Source: Deltaproteobacteria bacterium
GTDB taxonomy: Bacteria; Desulfobacterota; Desulfuromonadia; Geobacterales; Pseudopelobacteraceae
NCBI GenBank assembly: GCA_021780495.1
Contig: JAJXYO010000044.1
Span: 1 to 57,707 of the forward strand
DNA length: 57,707 bases
Reading direction: 5' to 3'
The notes under the pieces are model-generated. The model was not told where the DNA came from. It ran no database searches and saw only the letters and a program-made list of their open reading frames with translations. A program made the translations under genes and the position numbers. Positions 50,886 to 57,707 of the stretch are shown piece after piece (positions within the stretch are counted from its first letter, which is position 1; every line of letters starts with the position of its first letter).

Positions 50886-53525
50886 CTAACCTTTACCCCC
50901 AAGCAGGGCTTTCAGCCGTGAAATCTCCTCGTGCTGTTCCAGCTCGACGCGCTTGAAGGTGGTGATGTTGGTAAAGGTGATGACGACTCCGCCGATGACG
51001 TCGTCAATGGTGCGGTAGGGCATGATGCGGACCGAATACCAACTCCCGCCTTTGGCAGCAACCTGTTTTTCCGAAAAGACCAGGGTCCGCACAACCTCCT
51101 GAGCGGCGTCTGCCAAATCGGGATACAGCAGGTCGGTCACGATCTCGGAAAGCGGACGCCCCACATCACCCTGTCTCAGCTTGAACAGTTTGTCGGCCCC
51201 GCTGGTGAAGCGCCGGATATGGAGATCGTTGTCGAGGAACACGGTGACTATTTCCGTGCTGTTGAGCAGGTTCCGCATGTCGTTGTTCATCCGTGACAGA
51301 TCGTTCATCTTGGATTGCTGCTCGGCGTTCACCGTCTGCAACTCTTCGTTGAGGGACTGCATCTCTTCCCGGGAGGTGGTCAGCTCTTCGTTGGTGGATT
51401 GCAGCTCCTCGTTGGTGGACTGCAACTCTTCATTAGTGGATTTGAGCTCTTCCTGTGAGGATTGCATCTCCTCGCGGGTCGTCTGGAGTTCTTCACGATA
51501 CTGGCGCAGCTCCTGTTCCAGCGCCTGGGACTTGGCGCTGCCGGTTGCCGCGCCCTTGGAGCGTCCCGCTGTATTCTGTCCCGGAGGCGCTGTCACGTCG
51601 GTGAAGACGATCAGCACCATGCCCTGCAAGGCCTCCGGCTCGTCGATCGGCCGGACCGTGATGTCGACCGTTTGTGCGCCGTCGGCCGTTCCGATCGGGA
51701 GGCCTTTGACGATAACCGTTTCTTTGTGGCGGAGCGCTTTCTGGAAGGCGCTCCCCAGGTCGAAGCGGAGCCCTTCGCGGGCCATGGAGAATATACTCCA
51801 GTTGGCCTTGCCGGCTGCCGGCTCCAGATATTTACCGGTCCGTCCGTTGATATAGAGGATATCACCCTTGTCGTTGACCAGTACGGCCGGCGGTGAAAAG
51901 TGTTGCAGCAGCAGCTGGTCCGCGAGCGACTGGAGATTGACGGCGGGTTTCATGGTCGGTAACTCCTTGGTGCCCCATGACATGGCGGGGATAAACGTGG
52001 GTGGAAAAGCTATCGGTTCAGGCAGGGTCATGGCTTCGCGCCGCAGGAAGAGCCGGGACTTGACGCTCAGCGGAGCGAAGAGCGCGGTGAAGGAACCGAT
52101 GGACTCTGCGCTCCCCAAAAACAGGACACCGCCGGGGTTCAGGCTGTAGTGAAACAGCGGCATGAGCTTTTTCTGAAGGTCCGGCGTCAGATAGATCAGG
52201 AGGTTGCGACAGATGAGGATGTCCAGCTTGGTAAAGGGGGGGTCCATGATCAGGTTCTGGGTGGCAAAGGTCACCATCTCCCGGATCTCCTTGCCGACCC
52301 GGTACTGCTCATCTTCCTTGATAAAAAAACGCCGCAGCCGTTCGGGTGACACGTCAGCGGCAATGTTGGCCGGATAGACACCCTGGCGGGCCCGGTCGAT
52401 AGCATCACGGTCCAGGTCGGTAGCAAAGATCTGCAGCGAAAAACTCGCGTTGGGACGTGCCTGCTCCAGCATTTCCTTGAAGGACATGGCCAGCGAATAC
52501 GCCTCTTCGCCGGTCGAGCAACCGGCCGACCAGGCCCGGATAATTCCACCGGCCGTCCGTTTTTTCAGAAGGGCTGCAATGGCCTGTCGTTGCAGTTGTT
52601 CCCACGCCTCGGGATCGCGAAAAAAACTGGTAACGCCGATCAGGAGTTCTTTGAAGAGCAGTTCCACCTCCTGGGGATTCTCCTGCAAAAAACGGACATA
52701 GGAGGCGATCCTGTCGATCTGGTGAATGCTCATGCGACGTTCGATCCGGCGATAGACGGTGTTCTTCTTGTAGAGGGAGAAATCCTGGCCGGTGCGGGCG
52801 CGCAACAGGATCAGAATCTTTTCCAGTGCGCTTTGGTCCTTCTCCAGCAAGGTGAGCTCGGTTGTGGCGCTGGTGCGCGCGTGCAGCAGGAAGCCGACGA
52901 TTTTTGCGGGCAGCTGCTCGGCCGGGGCGATCAAGTCGGCCAGCCCGGCCTCGATCGCGCTTCTGGGCATGCTGTCATATTTGGCCGAGGCCGGCTCCTG
53001 CACCAGCGCCACTCCCATCTTTTCCTTGATGGCCCGCAGTCCCATGGTGCCGTCCGAGCCCATACCCGAGAGGATGACACCGATACTGAGCTCTTTCCGG
53101 TCCTCAGCCAGGGAACGGAGGAAAAAATCGATCGGCAGGCGCAGGCCGCGGGGGGCCGTCGGATCGAACAGGTGCAGTACGCCGTGCAGAATGGACATGT
53201 CCTTGTTGGGAGGGATCACGTAGACACAGTTCGGCTTGACCCGCATCCGGTCCCTGACCTGAAAGACCTCCAGCCCGGTGACCCGTCGGAGCAGTTCCGG
53301 CATGATCCCCTTGTGGGTAGGATCCAGGTGCTGGACGATGACAAAGGCCATGCCGCACGCTTCAGGCACATGCCGCAGAAACTGTTCCAGTGCTTCCAGT
53401 CCGCCTGCGGAGGCGCCTATGCCCACAATGGGGAAGGGCCGGCTCTCCCGTAGTGGCGGTATGTCCTTCTGCGCCGCGTTGGCCGGTTTTCTAGAACTTT
53501 TTGCCGGTTTTGTCTCTCTGGTCAT
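50886..53525 (-). CDS. CheB-CheR-PAS fusion protein (879 aa)
   Basis: The protein fuses a CheB methylesterase domain (about 30-215; GASAGG, QHLDP, GMGSDGT), a CheR methyltransferase domain (about 230-490; WSAGCSTGEEAYS SAM-binding motif), a PAS-like domain (about 535-640), a long coiled coil with NEELQST and NEEL repeats (about 660-735), and a C-terminal PAS (about 745-860). No chemoreceptor is in the window, so it probably adjusts or signals to the co-transcribed hybrid kinase rather than flagellar chemotaxis. It is first in the operon with the kinase and activator 3. Confidence 0.93.
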   Translation of the reverse strand: MTRETKPAKSSRKPANAAQKDIPPLRESRPFPIVGIGASAGGLEALEQFLRHVPEACGMAFVIVQHLDPTHKGIMPELLRRVTGLEVFQVRDRMRVKPNCVYVIPPNKDMSILHGVLHLFDPTAPRGLRLPIDFFLRSLAEDRKELSIGVILSGMGSDGTMGLRAIKEKMGVALVQEPASAKYDSMPRSAIEAGLADLIAPAEQLPAKIVGFLLHARTSATTELTLLEKDQSALEKILILLRARTGQDFSLYKKNTVYRRIERRMSIHQIDRIASYVRFLQENPQEVELLFKELLIGVTSFFRDPEAWEQLQRQAIAALLKKRTAGGIIRAWSAGCSTGEEAYSLAMSFKEMLEQARPNASFSLQIFATDLDRDAIDRARQGVYPANIAADVSPERLRRFFIKEDEQYRVGKEIREMVTFATQNLIMDPPFTKLDILICRNLLIYLTPDLQKKLMPLFHYSLNPGGVLFLGSAESIGSFTALFAPLSVKSRLFLRREAMTLPEPIAFPPTFIPAMSWGTKELPTMKPAVNLQSLADQLLLQHFSPPAVLVNDKGDILYINGRTGKYLEPAAGKANWSIFSMAREGLRFDLGSAFQKALRHKETVIVKGLPIGTADGAQTVDITVRPIDEPEALQGMVLIVFTDVTAPPGQNTAGRSKGAATGSAKSQALEQELRQYREELQTTREEMQSSQEELKSTNEELQSTNEELQSTNEELTTSREEMQSLNEELQTVNAEQQSKMNDLSRMNNDMRNLLNSTEIVTVFLDNDLHIRRFTSGADKLFKLRQGDVGRPLSEIVTDLLYPDLADAAQEVVRTLVFSEKQVAAKGGSWYSVRIMPYRTIDDVIGGVVITFTNITTFKRVELEQHEEISRLKALLGGKG

Positions 53526-53701
53526 ACGTATAGATATATCAGTATTTCATTAAATCTACTAAAAGTATTTTGGCAGCGAAAGTTACGGCTTCGGATGAGG
53601 CCTGAGGTTCCAAGAGCGCACAAATCTGTTTTTTGTGTACCCATGGACTGTCCGGCTGAAGTGGCATGAGCCGGATTTGCCCACCATTATCCACCAGCCC
53701 C

Positions 53702-53741
53702 CCCGTACCATATGGAAGTTCCACCACATGCTGAGGTCGAA
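53702..53741 (+). promoter_or_regulatory. Diverged UAS candidate upstream of the second DUF3494 gene
   Basis: CCGTACCATATGGAAGTT followed by a GCTGAGGTC element aligns with the UAS (CCGCCATATATGGCAGTT ... CCTGACGG). It ends about 93 bp before the core at 53834. It could also act on the divergent 53525 operon. The IHF position holds only AT-rich DNA (TTAATTAACGAATAATTG). Nothing else is supported in 53526-54031. Confidence 0.4.
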
Positions 53742-53833
53742 CGAATCCTCTCGTACTTTTCCGCATCCTCTTCTTGCGACCTAATGTAGCGTTAATTAAC
53801 GAATAATTGGCGATATCCGAATTTATCTGTTCT

Positions 53834-53848
53834 TGGCCGGTTCCTTGC
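53834..53848 (+). promoter_or_regulatory. Sigma-54 -24/-12 promoter candidate
   Basis: TGGCCG-GTTCC-TTGC has correct spacing with two changes in the -24 box. It lies 183 bp upstream of the ATG at 54032. Confidence 0.5.
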
Positions 53849-54031
53849 CTATAAAGACGGGTCCGGGTCAACTCACCCCCCATCGCAGGGTCGCATCAGG
53901 AATAGGGACGAGGGATAGAGCGTATGAATGCTGCTGAATATATTTCTAATGAAGTGGGCAGCCGAAGTGAAATGTAGTCGTGAGATTGCACGTAATTATC
54001 GTGGTGTAACCAATTATCGAAAGGAGGATTT

Positions 54032-55957
54032 ATGAAAAGATTTGAGGGTCTGAAAGCATGTTTTGTAAGTATGTTGATTCTGTCTGTTGTTGTCCTGCAG
54101 GGCTGCGGCGGAGGTGGTGGTGGCTCCTGGAGAGAGCCGGCGGCTGCGGTGAGCGCATTTTCACTGGCCGGTTCCAGCGGGGTTGTCAATGAACCTGCAC
54201 ATGCTGTCGCGGTGATCGTGCCGTTCGGCACAAACGTAACGGCAATGGTTGCAACCTATACAACCACTGCAAAAAGCGTAAAGGTTGGAAATGTAGTCCA
54301 GACAAGTGGAGTAACAGCTAATGATTTCACCTCACCGGTAACATATACGATGACCAAAGCAGACGGAACGGTTGAGACCTATACCGTTACCGTGACGGTG
54401 GCCCCGAACTTTGCCAAGGCCATTACCGCTTTTTCAATTGTTGAGTATCCCACAGCCGTTGTCGCAATCAGCGAAGGAACAACGCCAAAAACCATTGCTG
54501 TAATCCTGCCGTACGGGGCGTCCGTAACCGCTCTGACGGCGAACTACACGACCACAGGTAACAGTGTGAAGGTTGGAACGGTAACCCAGATCAGCGGAAC
54601 AACAACGAATGATTTTACCTCGCAGCAAACCTATACGGTCACCGCTGCCGACACAACCACGGCTAACTACAACGTTTCCGTGACCGTGGCCCTGAACCCC
54701 GCCAAGGCCATTACCGCCTTTTCGTTTACCGGTTTTCCCGCCGCGCCGGTCAGCATTGCCGAGGGGACAACACCAAAGACCATTGCAGTGACCCTGCCTT
54801 ACGGAACGCCCGTAACCGCACTCACAGCCAACTACACAACCACGGGCAGCAGCGTAAAGGTCGGTACTGTATCGCAGACAAGCGGAACAACACCGAACAG
54901 CTTCGCAAGCACGGTAGCATACACCGTCACTGCGGCAGATGCTTCAACGGCGACCTATAATGTAACCGTGACCGTAGCCCAGAACCCGGCCAAGATCATG
55001 ACCGCGTTTTCGTTTCTTGGTTTTGCCGGTAACGCCGGCGTAATCAGCGAAGGAACAACACCAAAAACCATCGTGGTGAATCTGCCGTTCGGGACAAACG
55101 TAACATCATTGAATGCGGTGTTTACGAGCACCGGTGCCAGCGTAAAACTGAACAATGTTGTGGAGACAAGCGGCGGCGCACTGCATGACTTCTCCGCTCT
55201 GCAGACTTACACGGTTATTGCTTCTGACTTAACCACAGCGGACTACGAAGTGACGGTAAATGTCGCAACTGTCGCGTCGGTAGACATTGGTACAGCCGTC
55301 GATTTTGCGATATTGGCAAAAACAGGTGTTTCAACCGTCCCGGGGTCGATGGTTACCGGCAATGTCGGATTGAGTCCTGCAGCCAGAGGGTTCCTGACCG
55401 GTTGGTCAGAGACAGCTGCTCCTGACGCATCGGATGTCTATTCGACATCAACTCAAGTGGCCTCACCTTACAGACTCTACGCATCCGACTATGCGGTGCC
55501 GACACCCAACAATCTGCTCATAGCCGTTGGGAACATGGAAACCACCTACACGGATCTCGCCGGACGAACGGCCACGTCAGCAGCAACCACCAACGTGGGG
55601 GCTGGAACACTGAGCGGCTTAACCCTCGCCCCCGGAGTTTACGAATGGGGTACTGCTGTTACTATTCCGACAAGTCTTACTCTTAACGGTTCTGCAACAG
55701 ATATCTGGATCTTCAAGATAGCGGGAACACTTGATATGGCCGGTCCGAAGGTCATACTCAGTGGCGGCGCACTGGCCAAGAACGTCTTCTGGCAGGCATC
55801 CGGTAATGTAACAATAGGTACCGGCACACACTTTGAAGGCATCATATACGGTAAGACAAAGATCGAACTGAAGACTGGTGCGTCCATCAATGGTCGATTG
55901 CTGGCGCAGACCGCAGTCGTTCTTGATGCAAATGTCGTCACACAACCGGCACCGTAA
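54032..55957 (+). CDS. Lipoprotein with four repeats and DUF3494 domain
   Basis: This 641-residue surface protein has a lipobox (VVLQGC near residue 25) and a Gly run. Four roughly 90-residue beta-sandwich repeats follow (about 38-125, 128-215, 218-305, 308-400), each with the pattern EGTTPKTI-x-V-x-LPYG, LTANYTTTG and KVGTV-x-Q-x-SGTT. The C-terminal DUF3494 ice-binding-like domain (about 415-641) has LAPGVYEWG, IWIFKIAGTLDM, KNVFWQASGNVTI and FEGIIYGKTKI. The layout suggests a stalk carrying a beta-solenoid head on the outer membrane, an adhesin-like design. AAAGGAGGA precedes the ATG. Confidence 0.88.
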   Translation: MKRFEGLKACFVSMLILSVVVLQGCGGGGGGSWREPAAAVSAFSLAGSSGVVNEPAHAVAVIVPFGTNVTAMVATYTTTAKSVKVGNVVQTSGVTANDFTSPVTYTMTKADGTVETYTVTVTVAPNFAKAITAFSIVEYPTAVVAISEGTTPKTIAVILPYGASVTALTANYTTTGNSVKVGTVTQISGTTTNDFTSQQTYTVTAADTTTANYNVSVTVALNPAKAITAFSFTGFPAAPVSIAEGTTPKTIAVTLPYGTPVTALTANYTTTGSSVKVGTVSQTSGTTPNSFASTVAYTVTAADASTATYNVTVTVAQNPAKIMTAFSFLGFAGNAGVISEGTTPKTIVVNLPFGTNVTSLNAVFTSTGASVKLNNVVETSGGALHDFSALQTYTVIASDLTTADYEVTVNVATVASVDIGTAVDFAILAKTGVSTVPGSMVTGNVGLSPAARGFLTGWSETAAPDASDVYSTSTQVASPYRLYASDYAVPTPNNLLIAVGNMETTYTDLAGRTATSAATTNVGAGTLSGLTLAPGVYEWGTAVTIPTSLTLNGSATDIWIFKIAGTLDMAGPKVILSGGALAKNVFWQASGNVTIGTGTHFEGIIYGKTKIELKTGASINGRLLAQTAVVLDANVVTQPAP

Positions 55958-55968
55958 GGCCGGCAGAA

Positions 55969-56007
55969 GGGGGGCAGGCTGCAAAGTAATCCGGCCTGTC
56001 TCCCTTT
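55969..56007 (+). terminator. Likely terminator after the DUF3494 lipoprotein
   Basis: GGGGGGCAGGC and GCCTGTCTCCC pair (with two G-U pairs) around a 14-nt loop and are followed by TTT. It starts 12 bp after the stop codon. Confidence 0.55.
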
Positions 56008-56085
56008 CCATTCAGCAGCATAGAGGGTGTAGCCGTATATTGAAAGCGATACTACAACGTATGTACCGATAAAAGGAGGAAGTAG

Positions 56086-57630
56086 ATGAAAAATAAATAT
56101 TCAATGGGTTCCGTCGTGAAAAAGATGGCGCCGGTGTTGTTGGCCTCTGTATTTATGCTGCCCCTGGCTGCCCGCGCCGAGGTAAAGGCCGGCAGCGTCG
56201 AGCTGACCCCCTTTGCGGGGTACAATTTCTTCCAGAAACAACAGAATCTGCAGGACCAGCCCTTGGTTGGCGGTCGGATTGGTTACAACTTCACCGAACA
56301 TGTGGGCATCGAAGGTACCTGGGACTTTATGCGCAGCTACGTTGATGACAAATCTCCAAAGCCTTACCGGCAGGGCCAGTTCGCATCTCCCATGAACAGG
56401 GTCAGTATTACCCAGTTCAATCTCGGGCTGATCTACCACTTTATGCCCGAGGGTGTTTTTAACCCCTATATCGTTGCCGGTTACGGGATCAACCACTATG
56501 CTCCCCAGATCAACAACAAGAATATGTCGGTTGCCGATCTCGGCGTAGGCGCGAAATACTGGGTAGCCGAGCATGTGGCGCTCAGAGGCGATGTCAGGGA
56601 TAACATGATTTTCGACGAGCACATCCACAATATCGAAACCTCCCTGGGAGTCGTCCTGGCGTTCGGCGGGGAGACAAAAACCTCCGCCCCGCTGGACAGC
56701 GATAACGATGGTGTGCTCGATCCGTCCGATAAATGCCCCAACACCCCGGCCGGCGTAGCCGTTGACACCGATGGCTGCCCGCTCGACTCCGACAAGGACG
56801 GCGTACCCAACTATCTCGACAAATGTCCCGATACACCGGCCGGCGTTACCGTTAACAAGGATGGCTGCCCGCTCGATTCCGATCAGGACGGCGTTACCGA
56901 TCACCTCGATAAATGCCCCAACACCCCGGCCGGCGTAGCCGTTGACACCGATGGCTGTCCGCTCGACTCCGACAGGGACGGCGTAGCCGATTACCTCGAC
57001 AAATGCCCCGCTACACCGGCCGGCGTCAGCGTTGGCAAGGATGGTTGTCCGCTTGATTCCGACGGTGACGGCGTACCCGATTACCTCGATAAATGTCCCG
57101 GCACACCCGCCGGCGTAACGGTTGACAGGTATGGCTGCCAGCTTGATTCCGACAAGGACGGCGTCCCGGACTATCGCGATAAATGTCCCGGCACCCCCAT
57201 CGGCGTACGGGTTAACGCGGATGGCTGCCCGGCCGTAGTGGCCGTGCCCGCCCAAGTGAAAGCCGCCGCTGCCAAGCGATTTTGCAGCAAACCGGCCGTG
57301 CTGGCGATCAATTTCGCCTCCGACAAGTCAGACATCAAGCCCGAATACCATGACGAGCTGAAGACCGTTGGCGATTTCCTGTCGTATTTCCCCAACGCCA
57401 AGGGAGAGATCTCCGGCTACACCGACAGTACCGCCAGTAACGCACATAATCTGAAACTCTCCCAGCGCCGTGCTGAGAGCGTCGAGAGATACATCAGCAA
57501 GACCTTCGGGATCAATCCCGGCCGTATCGGCACCAGAGGGTACGGCGAAACCAAACCGGTCGCCAGCAACAAGACCAAGGCCGGCCGGGCTAAAAACCGC
57601 CGGATCGTGGCAAACTTTACCTGCGAGTAG
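56086..57630 (+). CDS. OmpA-family protein with six thrombospondin type-3 repeats
   Basis: A signal peptide (cleavage after ARA, about residue 31) precedes an eight-strand OmpA-type barrel (about 35-200). Six exact 30-residue thrombospondin type-3 repeats follow (about 202-381; DSDxDGVxDYLDKCPxTPAGV), which bind calcium. An OmpA C-terminal peptidoglycan-binding domain ends the protein (about 395-514; INFASDKSDIKPEY; GYTDSTASNAHNLKLSQRRAESV). It tethers the outer membrane to peptidoglycan with a calcium-stiffened linker. AAAAGGAGG precedes the ATG. A strong terminator follows at 57662. Confidence 0.94.
   Translation: MKNKYSMGSVVKKMAPVLLASVFMLPLAARAEVKAGSVELTPFAGYNFFQKQQNLQDQPLVGGRIGYNFTEHVGIEGTWDFMRSYVDDKSPKPYRQGQFASPMNRVSITQFNLGLIYHFMPEGVFNPYIVAGYGINHYAPQINNKNMSVADLGVGAKYWVAEHVALRGDVRDNMIFDEHIHNIETSLGVVLAFGGETKTSAPLDSDNDGVLDPSDKCPNTPAGVAVDTDGCPLDSDKDGVPNYLDKCPDTPAGVTVNKDGCPLDSDQDGVTDHLDKCPNTPAGVAVDTDGCPLDSDRDGVADYLDKCPATPAGVSVGKDGCPLDSDGDGVPDYLDKCPGTPAGVTVDRYGCQLDSDKDGVPDYRDKCPGTPIGVRVNADGCPAVVAVPAQVKAAAAKRFCSKPAVLAINFASDKSDIKPEYHDELKTVGDFLSYFPNAKGEISGYTDSTASNAHNLKLSQRRAESVERYISKTFGINPGRIGTRGYGETKPVASNKTKAGRAKNRRIVANFTCE
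56691..57230 (+). repeat. Six 90-bp tandem repeats coding TSP3 units
   Basis: The units of the OmpA-like protein are in-frame and exactly 90 bp each (540 bp). Units 1 and 3 share long identical DNA (AACACCCCGGCCGGCGTAGC), which suggests recent unit copying and potential for copy-number change. Confidence 0.85.
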
Positions 57631-57661
57631 TATGACCCGGCAGCAAGCTGCAGGCATTTGA

Positions 57662-57703
57662 GCAACAACGCCCTTCCGCAAGATTCCGGAAGGGCGTTGT
57701 TGC
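57662..57703 (+). terminator. Strong hairpin terminator after the OmpA-like gene
   Basis: GCAACAACGCCCTTCCG and CGGAAGGGCGTTGTTGC form a perfect 17-bp stem around an eight-base loop, 31 bp downstream of the stop codon. The window ends 4 bp after it, so a T-tract cannot be judged. Confidence 0.8.
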
Positions 57704-57707
57704 GTTG

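Noticed and set aside
53539..53883. 114-residue minus-strand open frame upstream of the CheB/CheR fusion.
   Set aside because: It has no ribosome binding site and no recognisable fold, and it overlaps the candidate UAS and sigma-54 core for the 54032 gene.

Overview
The window is about 57.7 kb of a Gram-negative chromosome. Periplasmic, lipoprotein and beta-barrel genes, many PAS/two-component proteins, three sigma-54 activators and overall gene style suggest a member of the Geobacter group (Desulfuromonadia). That placement is inference; no rRNA, tRNA or other marker gene is present. No CRISPR array was seen. The only mobile element is the clipped end of an IS630-like element at the left edge.

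Main result. A three-part promoter module recurs across the window. It has (1) a sigma-54 -24/-12 core, TGGCAY-N5-TTGC; (2) an IHF-like motif, mostly AATCAG-N4-TTR, 27-28 bp upstream of the core; and (3) a ~40 bp dyad upstream activating sequence (UAS) about 92-96 bp upstream, with arms resembling AAYCCGYCA / TGACGGRTT around a CCATATATGG-like centre. Clear copies have cores at 207, 11720, 20585, 25426, 31434, 36521 and 40276 (minus strand) and at 13957 and 25668 (plus strand). More diverged candidates are at 20815, 45392 and 53834. The window also encodes three sigma-54 activators with almost identical AAA+ and DNA-binding halves but different sensor halves. Together these look like one locally encoded sigma-54 regulon for envelope, osmotic and general stress functions. 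I know of no description of it; novelty would need a literature check.

Layout. 1-138: IS fragment inserted in a csbD-type gene, its module still upstream. 486-11502 (minus): operon of a truncated VIT/CCC1 gene, a YihY-family membrane protein, a 3059-residue cyclic beta-1,2-glucan synthase and two unknown proteins. 11928-13658: activator 1 (PAS input). 14067-17540 (plus): UspA-type protein and a P2-type cation ATPase. 17729-20519 (minus): alpha/beta hydrolase and a GH13 branching-enzyme-like protein. 20912-23241 (plus): small membrane protein, GNAT acetyltransferase, M20 peptidase, small unknown. 23584-25341 (minus): alcohol dehydrogenase, DUF3309 protein, lipoprotein. 25737-27792 (plus): six small stress-type genes ending in a lone CheB-like domain; its promoter and the dehydrogenase promoter flank one shared UAS. 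27915-29958 (minus): small membrane protein, PssA, AI-2E-family transporter. 30114-36367 (minus): PAS-only protein, secreted-protein remnants, PH-domain protein, phospholipase D-type synthase, BON protein, intact csbD. 36814-40197 (minus): two beta-barrel proteins, a lipoprotein and a BTAD-like regulator. 40511-44937 (minus): hybrid kinase, single-domain response regulator, activator 2. 45579-46868 (plus): DUF3494 ice-binding-like protein and STAS protein. 46956-53525 (minus): CheB-CheR-PAS fusion, second hybrid kinase, activator 3. 54032-57630 (plus): lipoprotein with four repeats plus a DUF3494 domain, then an OmpA/TSP3 protein.

How it may work (inference). PAS and CheB/CheR-type sensors feed the hybrid kinases and receiver-bearing activators. 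The activators act through the shared UAS and IHF-bent DNA on RNA polymerase-sigma-54, switching on csbD, BON, UspA, periplasmic glucan, cation-pump and surface-adhesin genes as a set. All alignments and spacings were made by eye.
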